DNA from: Rhodothermus bifroesti
Lineage (GTDB): Bacteria; Bacteroidota; Rhodothermia; Rhodothermales; Rhodothermaceae
Length of the DNA: 43,238 bases
Reading direction: 5' to 3'
Assembly: GCF_017908595.1 (NCBI RefSeq)
Contig: NZ_JAGKTL010000006.1
Location: forward strand, 1 to 43,238
Shown in pieces: positions 16,146 through 24,510 of this stretch. Below the pieces are notes generated by a model. That model saw nothing but the letters and a program-made list of their open reading frames with translations. It made no database searches and was not told the DNA's origin. Within the stretch, counting starts at the first letter, position 1, and each line of letters opens with the position of its first letter. A program made the translations under genes and the position numbers.

Positions 16146-17408
16146 ATGATGCGTGCACGGTTAACGCTTGGGCTGGTATCTGTCCTGCTCTTATGGGCAT
16201 TGCCCGCAGTAGGTCAAGATAAGCCTAAAAATGAAGGTCCGGTGGTGCATGGCTTTATCCGGCCCGACTGGCTCATCCAGAAGGTAGATGATCCGTTCCG
16301 GGATGACCTGCGCGTGTTTCACTTTTTGAGCCGCACGCGCCTGTACTTGAAAGGAACCTATGAAGGCGTACGCTATCGCGTTGAAGTAGGTCTTTCAGGC
16401 CCAGAAGCCGAGATTCCCGTCTCGCGTACGGGTTTCTGGGGTATGCCGCAACTTTTGCAGGACTTCTATGCGGACGTGCCCTTCCCGGGCGTTGAGAACG
16501 TCTATGTGCGTTTGGGACAGTTTAAGGTGCCCGCTGGAGCCGAAGGGCTGACCTATTCTGCCGAATTACCCTTTGTTGAGCGCTCGATTGCCCACAAGTT
16601 CTTGGGCCTGATGCGCGATTACGGCGCCGCGCTGCATGCCTATCCGAGCGAAAATGTCTCGCTGGCATTGGCAGTGCAGACCGGCCTCGGGCGAAGCATT
16701 CCCAATCGGTACTTGCCAGAGGTGTTCGGTTTCCCGTTTGTGACCGCACGTGTGCAGTTCGGTCCCAATCAAGGTCATGACCTCTTCCGGCTCAAACCTG
16801 CCCCTTCGGGCGATGCGGTTGAGTTTCGGTTGGGTGCCAACCTCACCTATTACAAAGATGTGATTGCGGGCCATTCGACAGCACTGAACGTGTGGAATAA
16901 GGAGAAGCCCATTTTGCTGCAAGGGAGCTGGAACGCCTTTGTCGGACGGCGACCTTTTGAGGCCGGTACGCTGCTTATTGCTGGAGGGGACGTAGGGCTG
17001 GGCTATCCGACAGCTCAGGGGGCGCTCTGGGTTGAAGGTCAGCTTACCTACGGCCAGTACAAAAATGACTATGGTGACGTGACAGCCACAGCGGCGCGCG
17101 TGCAGGCGACCTACAGCCTGCAGACCGTGGCCTTCGGGTTGCGGTATGCGTTGGTGCAGCTAGACAACTTAGGAACCGACAAGATCGGCGATGATCCGAT
17201 CCATGAACTCTCGCCCATGCTTTCCTACCGGCTGCGCAAGAACGTGAAGCTGATTCTAGACGGGAGCCTGCTCTTCGATGCTCCAGTGGCCGTTGAAAAC
17301 GGCGTAGGTGCTTATTTGCTGACCGACCATCCAGAGGAGATTAGCCTCGAGACCATCGAGCGGCAGCAGGTGGTAAACGTGCGCGCCGCCGTTCAGATCA
17401 ACTTCTAA
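16146..17408 (+). CDS. Outer-membrane porin (phosphate-selective porin O/P-like)
   Basis: 420 residues with a strong ribosome site (AAGGAGGTAACCG) and a signal peptide ending near ALPAVGQ. The mature protein has the porin O/P style: FIRPDWLIQKVDD, FLSRTRLYLKGTYEGVRYRVEVGL, then LLQDFYADVPF, VYVRLGQFKVPAG and SIAHKFLGLMRDYGA, followed by amphipathic strands to a terminal VNVRAAVQINF with a final Phe, typical for insertion by the BAM machinery. Substrate specificity cannot be read. It closes the YceI-YceI-porin unit, so the secreted proteins and the porin may handle the same small molecule. Confidence 0.8.
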   Translation: MMRARLTLGLVSVLLLWALPAVGQDKPKNEGPVVHGFIRPDWLIQKVDDPFRDDLRVFHFLSRTRLYLKGTYEGVRYRVEVGLSGPEAEIPVSRTGFWGMPQLLQDFYADVPFPGVENVYVRLGQFKVPAGAEGLTYSAELPFVERSIAHKFLGLMRDYGAALHAYPSENVSLALAVQTGLGRSIPNRYLPEVFGFPFVTARVQFGPNQGHDLFRLKPAPSGDAVEFRLGANLTYYKDVIAGHSTALNVWNKEKPILLQGSWNAFVGRRPFEAGTLLIAGGDVGLGYPTAQGALWVEGQLTYGQYKNDYGDVTATAARVQATYSLQTVAFGLRYALVQLDNLGTDKIGDDPIHELSPMLSYRLRKNVKLILDGSLLFDAPVAVENGVGAYLLTDHPEEISLETIERQQVVNVRAAVQINF

Positions 17409-17433
17409 ACTCTCGTAAGGACCAGGTCTTTGA

Positions 17434-17460
17434 GGAAGGGGGAGCAATCCCCCTTCCGTG
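17434..17460 (+). terminator. Terminator hairpin after the porin
   Basis: A perfect 10-bp stem (GGAAGGGGGA with TCCCCCTTCC) closes the tetraloop GCAA at 17434-17457. The T-run behind it is short (GTGTTT), so termination may be partial. Confidence 0.7.
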
Positions 17461-17471
17461 TTTAAAGCGAC

Positions 17472-17507
17472 AAAAAAAACCCGCTGGCTCCGGGGGCAGC
17501 CAGCGGG
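17472..17507 (-). terminator. Rho-independent terminator of porQ
   Basis: CCCGCTGGCT (17480-17489) pairs with AGCCAGCGGG (17498-17507) over an 8-base loop. On the minus strand the stem is followed by eight T (plus-strand A 17472-17479), the classic form. It lies about 130 bases beyond the porQ stop. Confidence 0.85.
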
Positions 17508-17634
17508 GCATAGCACGTCCACGGGGGTGAGGCGCACCTATAACAATAGCACATGACAAGCATCTCGTCAAGCGTTTGCGTGTAAATGACCCCAATAAAT
17601 GCGCCTAAAGCGCAGTCTGAAAGGAGATTCTGGC

Positions 17635-18600
17635 TTAGAGCTGAAAGCGAAGCGTGAGGTAGTGCAGAACGCCGAGGGAAGACCAGGAGCTAAAAGCATA
17701 GTCCACGTACACTGCTGCGATAGCGAGGCCGAAGCCTGCGTTTAGTCCAGCCAAGTCAAGGCGGGGGCGCATTTTCAATATGTCGTGTTGGCGGTAGCTA
17801 TAGCCGAGGCGCAGTTGCAGGGCTGAACTCGGAGTGAGCTCAGCTCCTACGTTCAGGTAGTAGAGCAAGCGGCCAACAAGGGGTTGGTCGGTGGGTGGCC
17901 GGGAAAGGTGCGGCAAGTCGTAGGCGGTAATCAGGAGCGTGAGAGGGAGGTAACGTAGGCGTTTTCGGAGACTTAGGCGTATGTCGAAAGGCAGCCGGTC
18001 GGCGGTAGCGCCCAGGTGTTGCAGGGTTATTCCAAGCGCATGCAGGGTAGCGCTCAAAGAAAGCAAATGCTCAGGAAAATTGTAAAGTACGCCGGCATCA
18101 AAAGCCAGGGCTGTCGCCCGTCGATTGGCTAGGGCTGTATGGATGAAGTGCAGCGCGATCCCATAGCGGGTATTTGCCCCATAGGCGCGGCCAAATCCAG
18201 CGCTTAAAGCTACGTCTAAAGGGCGAAATGTACCTAAACGGTTGCCAGACGCATCGGCTTCGTCGATGCGTCCCCAGTCTACAAAGCGCAGTCCGAGGCC
18301 TAGCGTTCCCCAGCGGCCTTGGTCCCAGCCGTAGGCCAGCGTTGCAAAGCGCACATCCGCCACATGATTTAAATATCCAAGATGCAGGTACCGGTGCTGG
18401 CTGGGGTGGAGCAAGGCAGGATTGAGCAGAAAGAGCGCTACATCGCTATCTTGCACGGCAGCAGGTGTTGTGCTCAGCGCCGCTGCCCGTGCTGAAGGGG
18501 GAAGGCGTAGAAACGCAAACCCCCCCAGTTCGCTTTCTTGGGCTTGCGCTAAAGGGCTTACGCTGAGCAGCAAAGCCGACAGGAGACGCCGTATCCACAT
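17635..18600 (-). CDS. porQ: Type IX secretion system protein PorQ
   Basis: 321 residues from the ATG at 18600, which gives a signal peptide (MWIRRLLSALLLSVSPLAQAQ); the frame is open to 18726 but the extra part is unconserved. The pattern is that of the FadL-like PorQ/PorV barrels of Bacteroidota: FAFLRLPPSARAAAL at the mature N-terminus, DSDVALFLLNPALLHP, a strand with YGWDQGRWGTLGLGLRFVDWGRIDEAD, and LPFDIRLSLRKRLRYLPLTL, which is characteristic of PorQ. In the type IX system PorQ is an outer-membrane partner of the sortase PorZ/PorU attachment complex. No other T9SS gene lies nearby, as is usual for this scattered system. Confidence 0.82.
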   Translation of the reverse strand: MWIRRLLSALLLSVSPLAQAQESELGGFAFLRLPPSARAAALSTTPAAVQDSDVALFLLNPALLHPSQHRYLHLGYLNHVADVRFATLAYGWDQGRWGTLGLGLRFVDWGRIDEADASGNRLGTFRPLDVALSAGFGRAYGANTRYGIALHFIHTALANRRATALAFDAGVLYNFPEHLLSLSATLHALGITLQHLGATADRLPFDIRLSLRKRLRYLPLTLLITAYDLPHLSRPPTDQPLVGRLLYYLNVGAELTPSSALQLRLGYSYRQHDILKMRPRLDLAGLNAGFGLAIAAVYVDYAFSSWSSLGVLHYLTLRFQL

Positions 18601-18804
18601 AAGGATAAACACTGCAGGTGACTTCGGGCGTAGCAATAGGGCAATTCCTGCCGGTTGTGGATTAGACTTTGCCCAATATACCGCCTTTTCAGAAAGAAAG
18701 CGAGCCGGTTGCGCCAGATCTCCCATACGCAGACGGCCAAAAGTGCTAAGCGGTAAGTCTGCTGCCGCATAGGTTTAAGCATGTAACCCAAGCACAACGT
18801 TCGA

Positions 18805-19122
18805 ATGCGACGATCAAGCTTTGTCGGCTTGTGCCTTTGCGGACATCTGGGCGTGGTGGCGGTGTTGGTTGATGGGGTCAGTTACCTGGAGGGTAATCCT
18901 TTATCCCTACTGGAAGCATTTTTGGTGGCGATATGGACGCTTCCCTGCACAGTGTTCGCAGCTTGGTTTCTCGCCGAGGAGCTTTTGAGCCGGATGCCAC
19001 GCACACGATCGTCAAAGCCGTACAGGTCGCGCTCGAGGGCCTCGCGCCCGCCATTGAATACACATCCACAACCGCAAGCGAGATATCCCGCAGGTACAAC
19101 CACAAGCAGTATTGGTCTTTAG
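18805..19122 (+). CDS. Possible small membrane protein
   Basis: 105 residues starting MRRSSFVGLCLCGHL. The first 65 residues hold two hydrophobic segments (about 5-28 and 33-56: VGLCLCGHLGVVAVLVDG and LLEAFLVAIWTLPCTVFAAW), a plausible two-helix membrane protein. The last 40 residues are low-complexity (RTRSSKPYRSRSRASRPP) and look like run-on translation, and another frame (18933-19127) is open across the same part, so a frameshift is possible. There is no clear ribosome site and no family is recognised. It may not be a gene. Confidence 0.3.
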   Translation: MRRSSFVGLCLCGHLGVVAVLVDGVSYLEGNPLSLLEAFLVAIWTLPCTVFAAWFLAEELLSRMPRTRSSKPYRSRSRASRPPLNTHPQPQARYPAGTTTSSIGL

Positions 19123-19158
19123 CCTAGTCGCTTAAAGCAGCTCATATTCCGTGGTTTC

Positions 19159-19240
19159 TCAAGCACGTTAGGGTTGACAGCTACGGTTGCGTGGAACGAT
19201 GCGTTAAGCGACGACGCTTCTTAAGCACGTCGGGGTTGGC
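19159..19240. repeat. Imperfect 20-base direct repeat
   Basis: TCAAGCACGTTAGGGTTGAC (19159-19178) and TTAAGCACGTCGGGGTTGGC (19221-19240) agree at 16 of 20 bases and are 62 bases apart. They lie 150-220 bases before xylulokinase. The role is unknown. Confidence 0.5.
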
Positions 19241-19285
19241 TTTTAGGGCCCAGAAGTAAGCAGTGTGGCAGGGGTTGTGATGAAC

Positions 19286-19308
19286 AATGAATCGCTTTCG
19301 ATTTCATT
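19286..19308. promoter_or_regulatory. Operator-like palindrome upstream of xylulokinase
   Basis: AATGAATCG-CTTT-CGATTTCATT is an inverted repeat with one extra base in the right arm. It sits 18 bases before the -35 element of the xylulokinase promoter, a position suited to a sugar-responsive repressor or activator. No regulator gene is in the window. Confidence 0.35.
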
Positions 19309-19325
19309 TCTTGACGCTTTCTCTA

Positions 19326-19354
19326 TTGAACTAAAGCGACAAATCGTGTATTCT
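19326..19354 (+). promoter_or_regulatory. Promoter of the xylulokinase-isomerase operon
   Basis: TTGAAC (19326-19331), a 17-base spacer and TATTCT (19349-19354) fit a sigma-70-type promoter. It would give a leader of about 25 bases to the ATG at 19384. Confidence 0.5.
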
Positions 19355-19383
19355 CTGTTAACCTGATGATCGGTTAGGTCGCC

Positions 19384-20874
19384 ATGTTACTTCTGGGATT
19401 TGATCTTGGGAGTTCATTTATTAAAGCTGTTTTGCTGGATGCCGAGCGGGCAGTCCCGCTTGCTTCTGTAACGGTTCCAGAGCAGGAATTAAAAATTGAA
19501 TCGATTCATTCTGGTTGGGCTGAGCAGGATCCGGAAGTTTGGTGGCGGTGTGTGCAGGAAGCGGTTGTTGCGTTGCGCGCTCAGCGGCCGTTTGCAGCGG
19601 CTGATGTGCGGGGGATTGGGCTTTCCTACCAGATGCATGGCTTGGTATTGATCGATCGCCAAGGTCGGGTGCTGCGCCCGGCTATCATCTGGTGTGATAG
19701 TCGGGCTGTGCCTATAGGGGAGCGGGCTTTTCGCACGTTGGGGCCAGAGCGCTGCTTGCGTTCTTTGCTCAATAGCCCGGGTAATTTTACCGCTGCCAAG
19801 CTGCGCTGGGTGCGTGAAAACGAGCCCGAGCTTTACCGCCAGGTCTACAAGTGGCTGCTACCGGGCGACTATATCGCCTTTCGCATGACAGGTGAGCCAA
19901 CTACCACGGTTTCGGGGCTTTCTGAAGGGATTTTTTGGGACTTCTTGGAAGAAAAACCGGCCTATTGGCTGCTTGAGCATTTAGAAATTGACCCAGAGCT
20001 TATGCCGCAGTTGGTTCCTACGTTTGGGTTTCAGGGAGCGCTGACCCGTGAAGCGGCTGAAGCGCTGGGGCTGCAGCCAGGAATTCCGGTAACGTATCGG
20101 GCAGGTGACCAGCCTAACAATGCCTTTTCGCTTGGGGTGCTGCATCCTGGTCAGGTGGCAACAACAGCTGGAACATCAGGGGTCATTTATGCGGTGGACG
20201 ACACGCCCCGTTATGATCCGCAGACCCGCGTCAACACGTTTGTGCACGTCAACCACACCCCTGAGCGGCGGCGTTACGGTATTTTACTGTGCCTAAACGG
20301 TACGGGCATTTTGTACCGATGGCTGCGTCAGGAGCTGCTAGGAGGCGCCCTCAATTATGAGGCTATGAATACGCTTGCGGCTTCGGCGCCAATTGGTGCC
20401 GATGGAGTGCAGGTGCTGCCCTTTGGTAACGGAGCTGAACGGATGCTTCAAAACCGCGATCCAGGAGCGTCGATCCATGGCCTGAATTTTAACCGGCACG
20501 GGCGTGCGCATGTGCTTCGCGCAGCCAAAGAAGGTATCGTGTTTGCCCTGGCTTACGGGTTGGAGGTAATCCGGCAGATGGGGCTTACAATTGAAACTGT
20601 TCGGGCGGGTCGTGCCAATTTGTTTTTAAGCCCGCTGTTTGCGCAAATCTATGCCACGGTTAACCGTACGGTCGTCCAGTTGTACGATACCGACGGTGCT
20701 GCCGGGGCAGCGCGTGGTGCAGGCGTAGGCGCAGGTGTATATGCTTCGCCTGAAGCGGCCTTCCAAGGAGTACCCCCGGTTGCGGTCGTGGAACCCGTTG
20801 CCGCTTGGCAAGAAGCCTATGCAGCAGTGTATCCACGCTGGTGTGAAACGCTTTCCCGTCAACTTCAAACCTGA
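19384..20874 (+). CDS. xylB: Xylulokinase (FGGY carbohydrate kinase)
   Basis: Phosphorylates D-xylulose to xylulose 5-phosphate, which feeds the pentose phosphate pathway. The 496 residues match the family. Landmarks: the N-terminal phosphate-binding loop LLLGFDLGSSFIKAVLLD, GIGLSYQMHGLVLID with the substrate-contacting MH pair, IIWCDSRA with the Asp, the catalytic-region YRAGDQPNNAF (GDQ motif), TTAGTSGVIYAV, and a C-terminal AAGAARGAGVGAG segment of the ATPase fold. The sugar preference is taken from overall likeness and from the isomerase 8 bases downstream; other FGGY substrates are possible. Its product is a substrate of the transketolase at 133-2184. Confidence 0.87.
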   Translation: MLLLGFDLGSSFIKAVLLDAERAVPLASVTVPEQELKIESIHSGWAEQDPEVWWRCVQEAVVALRAQRPFAAADVRGIGLSYQMHGLVLIDRQGRVLRPAIIWCDSRAVPIGERAFRTLGPERCLRSLLNSPGNFTAAKLRWVRENEPELYRQVYKWLLPGDYIAFRMTGEPTTTVSGLSEGIFWDFLEEKPAYWLLEHLEIDPELMPQLVPTFGFQGALTREAAEALGLQPGIPVTYRAGDQPNNAFSLGVLHPGQVATTAGTSGVIYAVDDTPRYDPQTRVNTFVHVNHTPERRRYGILLCLNGTGILYRWLRQELLGGALNYEAMNTLAASAPIGADGVQVLPFGNGAERMLQNRDPGASIHGLNFNRHGRAHVLRAAKEGIVFALAYGLEVIRQMGLTIETVRAGRANLFLSPLFAQIYATVNRTVVQLYDTDGAAGAARGAGVGAGVYASPEAAFQGVPPVAVVEPVAAWQEAYAAVYPRWCETLSRQLQT

Positions 20875-20882
20875 ACGCACCA

Positions 20883-22034
20883 ATGGCCAACACACAGACG
20901 TTTCACAGCATCTGTCGCTGGACGTTTAATGCGGGCAAGGGCGGTTTCGTCCCTGCCAACGTACGCCCAGCTTGGGCGTCGAATAGCTTTAGTACCGTTG
21001 ATTTCATCTATCTGGTGAAAGAAAAGATTGCCCCCCGTTTGCCTGAAACCATTACGCTGGGGGTCGAGCTGCACTATGACAACGAGATCAATGAGCAAAA
21101 TGCGGCAGCAGTGGCACAGGCGCTGGCCGATACAGGTCTGTATCTGGCCATGATTACCCCTGGAGCGCACATCCACTTTGCCTATGGCGGCATTTGCTCA
21201 CTGGATCCTAGAGAACGCAGGGCTGCTGAGGCGCTCGGGCAGCGCACGGTAGCGCTGGCTTATGGTCCTTTGCGCCAGGCCTGGCATCCTGATCCGGAAA
21301 AAGCGCCCACGCTGGTGATCTGGAATGGATCGTTTGGCTATGACCTGGCTACCGTGGGCGTCCGCCAAATGTACCGCAATCTGAAAGAAAGTCTGGCCCG
21401 GCTGTGCCAGTTTGAACAAGAGCAAGGTGGGGCGCTGTATATCGGTATCGAGCCCAAGCCGAACGAGGGGCACCCGGCCATGCTGCTCCCTACCGTAGCC
21501 AGTGCGCTGCTGCTTTGGCGCCAGCTTGCCGATGAGTACGGCATTGCACGCGCCAAAAAAGGGGTCAACATGGAGATTGGTCATTCGGAAATGATTGGTC
21601 TGGATGCCGTCTATGACGTGGTAGAGCAGCTCGAAGAGCGGGCTATGGTGCATTTTCATTTGAATAGCCAGGGCTACAACGACGGCATTATTCTGGGCGG
21701 ACCTGGGCGTTACGATATCGATCATGGCACGCGCGTTAACGGCATGAACATTGCGCTCGCTGGATTGCTGGAGCAGGAAGGTTATCGTCGCTGGCTAGGG
21801 CACGATATGCAGCCGCGTCCCTACGACAATGAAGCGCAGGCTATCGATCGGGTTGTGCGCAGCATCCTAAGCTGGGAAGCCTGTCGCCGTGCTGCGCAGC
21901 AGCTTGACGTGCCGCAGCTTTTGGCGCTGTTAGCGGAGCGGGAAACCGCACGGGCCGAAGATCTGATGCGTGCGGCGCTGGTTGAAGCCCAGCGGCAGTT
22001 CGATGCGCTCTATGCGCAGGCCGTAAGTGCTTGA
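20883..22034 (+). CDS. Divergent xylose-isomerase-like sugar isomerase
   Basis: A 383-residue TIM-barrel protein whose motifs follow class I xylose isomerase: W13, H64 (GVELHYDNE), W147 (LVIWNGSFG), E190 and K192 (GIEPKPNEG), E231 and H234 (MEIGHSEM), YDID (D278, D280) and D308 (LGHDMQ). Two departures stand out. The metal-ligand Asp on strand 7 (FHIDLN in known enzymes, 28 residues after the second Glu) is His259 (VHFHLN), as in L-rhamnose isomerase or tagatose epimerase. The GGREGAE segment is replaced by NGSFGYD, and the Asp partner of the catalytic His is replaced by N67. It probably interconverts an aldose and ketose, and the adjacent xylulokinase points to xylose, but the substrate is uncertain. 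Confidence 0.75.
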   Translation: MANTQTFHSICRWTFNAGKGGFVPANVRPAWASNSFSTVDFIYLVKEKIAPRLPETITLGVELHYDNEINEQNAAAVAQALADTGLYLAMITPGAHIHFAYGGICSLDPRERRAAEALGQRTVALAYGPLRQAWHPDPEKAPTLVIWNGSFGYDLATVGVRQMYRNLKESLARLCQFEQEQGGALYIGIEPKPNEGHPAMLLPTVASALLLWRQLADEYGIARAKKGVNMEIGHSEMIGLDAVYDVVEQLEERAMVHFHLNSQGYNDGIILGGPGRYDIDHGTRVNGMNIALAGLLEQEGYRRWLGHDMQPRPYDNEAQAIDRVVRSILSWEACRRAAQQLDVPQLLALLAERETARAEDLMRAALVEAQRQFDALYAQAVSA

Positions 22035-22053
22035 GGCGGATTGTTTACGTACC

Positions 22054-22086
22054 AAGGGGCAGGCTGAGCCTGCCCCTTTTTTGTGT
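22054..22086 (+). terminator. Rho-independent terminator of the xylulokinase operon
   Basis: AAGGGGCAGG (22054-22063) pairs perfectly with CCTGCCCCTT (22069-22078) over the loop CTGAG, followed by a run of T. It also separates this operon from the convergent batD gene. Confidence 0.9.
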
Positions 22087-22096
22087 GGGTTAAGGG

Positions 22097-23803
22097 CTAT
22101 TCCTGCACAGACGGAGTTTTTAGGGATTGCAGCAAGCTTAAGGCTTCTTGGTAATGCTGCATGCGTGCTGTTTCTGTGGTCTGGGGAGCGTAGCCTAGGA
22201 TTTCACAGGTTACAAGTAGGCGAAGCAAATGTTGTAGGGTTGGGGAAGGAAGGCCCTGTCGTTCCAAACGTGCCTTCAGCTGAGCATGAGAGAGACCGCG
22301 TACGTCTTCCCCTAGATAGCGGCTGATGGCCCGCCGGAGCGCAGCATCAAGCTGGGGATAAAAAGCACGGGGGGAGAGTTGGGGGGAAGGCAGATCGAAT
22401 GTCTGCGAAAGGGGGTAGTTCTGGCGCAACGGGCGATGCGTGCGGTACAGCAGCAGCGCAAGCACCAGCAGCGCAAGCAGGCCTAGGCTGCTGTAGAACG
22501 CCCAGCGGTAGTTTGGTGTTGGAGAAGCCGTCGGAATGGAAGTCAAGGAAGGGGTCGCAGGGGAAGCTTCCTCAGGTGCTGCCGTCACCCGGAGGGGAGG
22601 AAGCGTAGCTTCAAGGGCGCGAAAGGTCTGGCTTTCGGGGTCAAAGTAGTGCAAGCGCACGGGAGGAAGTTCAAAGCGTCCAGCTGCCCGGGGTACGAGG
22701 GTGTAGGTTTGGGTGCGGATGCCGTAAAGCTGGTCCTTTTGTCGATCATAGGTGATCTCATGGCCGGCAGCGTAGATGGCAAAGGTGGTATCCACCGAAG
22801 GCGGGGGGAGCGTGAGGGTGGCCAGGTTACCACTGCCGGATAGGCGTAGGGTGAGCGTTACCGGCTCGCCCACGTGCACGGTTGTCGGATGTGCAGCTGC
22901 TTCTAAGCGAAAGCGTCCTACCGCACCAGAGAAATCCGTCGGGGCATTGGGTGGTAGCGGACGCACGTGTACGGTCTGGGCTGGCGCTTCAAGACGCAGG
23001 TACTCAACTTGTGTGGGTCCTGAAAAGAAGGCGGCAAAGGGGTCGCGTGGATCAGGACGGCGGGCCACTTCGCTTTCGATGATGAACGGGTCAATGCGCA
23101 GCGTTCCGCTGCGGGTCGGAAACAGGGCGACGCGCTTGAGCACAAAGGTGTAGTAGGGTTGACCATTACGAAGCACGCGCTCCGGCAACGGCCGATCGTC
23201 TACATGCAGCTCTTCACGCCAGAAGCCCTGCGTTTCCCAGGAACCAACCATACGGCTGCGCCACACCTGCAGCCCTTCATGAAAAAACAGGCGGTATTCC
23301 AGTACGACTTGCTGCTGCTCGTAGGGATTAGCGGGGGTTAAGTAGGCTTCAATGAACAGCTGGTGGGGTACAGGGGGCTCCTGGACAGGTTCGTTCATCG
23401 GTGAAGCAGTGGCGGCGTGTACAATGGTGAGCTCGATAGGCTCGGTAGCCAGCGTCTGCCCGCCAACCGTGAGCTGCGTAGGACCAATCCAGGCTAAGCC
23501 AGGCTGAATGGGGCGGAAACGCCAGGTATATCGCAGACGCTGCTGGATACGTCCGTCAACAAGCGTATAGTACCGCTGCACTGCGGGAAGCGGCTGTAGG
23601 AGCGAGAGGTTTCGAGTATGGGGCGGATCGGGTGTGCGCAGTGGCGGAGAGGTGGCCCCAATGAGCTCGACGGTGTAGACAACCGTTTCGCTCAACCCCA
23701 GTTGGGTTGCTTGTACCTGCGCTTGTACGGTAAGGGAAGACGTTTGGGCCCATGCAGCTGCACTGCTTGCAAACAGCCACAGGCTCCACAGCCAGTAGGG
23801 CAT
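22097..23803 (-). CDS. batD: BatD-like aerotolerance membrane protein
   Basis: 568 residues from the ATG at 23803, six bases after the batC stop; a TTG at 23815 in frame is a poorer start. A signal peptide (MPYWLWSLWLF... cleaved near AWAQ) is followed by repeated Ig-like beta domains, with the BatD family pattern (VQATQLGLSETVVYTVELIG, the early conserved block, and VGEPVTLTLRLSGSGNLATL in a later domain). One membrane helix follows near residue 445 (FYSSLGLLALLVLALLLYR), and a cytoplasmic tail of about 110 residues. BatD works with the von Willebrand proteins BatA and BatB and the TPR protein BatC in an envelope complex linked to stress tolerance. No batE follows. Confidence 0.87.
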   Translation of the reverse strand: MPYWLWSLWLFASSAAAWAQTSSLTVQAQVQATQLGLSETVVYTVELIGATSPPLRTPDPPHTRNLSLLQPLPAVQRYYTLVDGRIQQRLRYTWRFRPIQPGLAWIGPTQLTVGGQTLATEPIELTIVHAATASPMNEPVQEPPVPHQLFIEAYLTPANPYEQQQVVLEYRLFFHEGLQVWRSRMVGSWETQGFWREELHVDDRPLPERVLRNGQPYYTFVLKRVALFPTRSGTLRIDPFIIESEVARRPDPRDPFAAFFSGPTQVEYLRLEAPAQTVHVRPLPPNAPTDFSGAVGRFRLEAAAHPTTVHVGEPVTLTLRLSGSGNLATLTLPPPSVDTTFAIYAAGHEITYDRQKDQLYGIRTQTYTLVPRAAGRFELPPVRLHYFDPESQTFRALEATLPPLRVTAAPEEASPATPSLTSIPTASPTPNYRWAFYSSLGLLALLVLALLLYRTHRPLRQNYPLSQTFDLPSPQLSPRAFYPQLDAALRRAISRYLGEDVRGLSHAQLKARLERQGLPSPTLQHLLRLLVTCEILGYAPQTTETARMQHYQEALSLLQSLKTPSVQE

Positions 23804-23808
23804 GGGCT

Positions 23809-24507
23809 TTACCAATCTTTTTCTACAGCTTCGGGGCGTGCGGGAAGTTGCATCGCGCGGCGCAGCGCTGCTTGTTCTTGCTGCTGCAGCGCTTCTAAAA
23901 GTCGGGCTGCCATTTCGGGCGACAGTCTGCCCATGGGTTCCTCAAAGGATTGCGCTGAGGAAGGTTGTTGCACATTGAGGGAAGCTTCAGGTGAAGCTTG
24001 GGGGTTGCCTTGATCTTTAGCGCCAGTTTCCGGTTGAGGAGAGGGGTTGCCCAAGGCAGAGGTTCCGGTATTGGGAGGAGGTGGGGTAGGTGGCTGGTGG
24101 CGCAGTAGGTATTCGTAGTTAAAGCGGGCGTCTTCAAATGCGGGGTCGGCCAGTAGGGCTATGCGGTAGTAGCGCAATGCCGCGCCAATATCCCCGTCGG
24201 CTACCGCAGCATTGCCAGCGTTGTAGGCCGCGCGGGCACGCTCGGTTTCCGAAGGCGCCAGGCGTAGGGCTGCTTCAAAAGCGGCCCGCGCTTCTGCTAC
24301 ATGCCCCAGCTGCAGCAGGGCTACACCTAGATTATGCTGCAAACCGAAGCGCACCGCAGGGTTTTGGGTAAGCAGTAAGCCTTGTCGGTACGCTTCTGCT
24401 GCTTCCGCATAGCGGCCAGCCCGGTAGGCTTCGTTGCCGTGGCGCCCTCGCCGAGCGCCGTCGTCTGTCAGTACCAAGAGCAGCAATAGGACAAACAGCA
24501 GACGCAT
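23809..24507 (-). CDS. batC: BatC-like TPR protein
   Basis: 232 residues with a hydrophobic N-terminus (MRLLFVLLLLLVL), so exported or membrane-anchored. Three TPR-like repeats are visible: NEAYRAGRYAEAAEAYRQGL, LGVALLQLGHVAEARAAFEA and NAGNAAVADGDIGAALRYYR, with the usual small and aromatic positions. A Pro/Gln-rich linker (TPPPPNTGTSALGNPSP) leads to a helical tail rich in Gln and Ala. The position between batB and batD, with gaps of 3 and 5 bases, makes the BatC assignment firm although TPR sequence alone would not. Confidence 0.85.
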   Translation of the reverse strand: MRLLFVLLLLLVLTDDGARRGRHGNEAYRAGRYAEAAEAYRQGLLLTQNPAVRFGLQHNLGVALLQLGHVAEARAAFEAALRLAPSETERARAAYNAGNAAVADGDIGAALRYYRIALLADPAFEDARFNYEYLLRHQPPTPPPPNTGTSALGNPSPQPETGAKDQGNPQASPEASLNVQQPSSAQSFEEPMGRLSPEMAARLLEALQQQEQAALRRAMQLPARPEAVEKDW

Positions 24508-24510
24508 GAC

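Larger units (their letters stand above)
18601..19383. other. 780-bp stretch with no confident gene
   Basis: The region between porQ and xylulokinase holds a possible small membrane ORF (18805-19122), a candidate porQ promoter box on the minus strand (TATATTGG, plus 18673-18680), two imperfect 20-base direct repeats and the xylulokinase promoter. The remainder shows no recognisable protein or RNA gene. Confidence 0.6.

Noticed and set aside
18558-18797. 79-residue minus-strand frame upstream of porQ
   Set aside because: Overlaps the porQ start and its candidate promoter, is Cys-rich at the end and resembles no family.
19159-19240. Direct repeats as a CRISPR remnant
   Set aside because: Only two imperfect copies, no third unit and no cas gene in the window.
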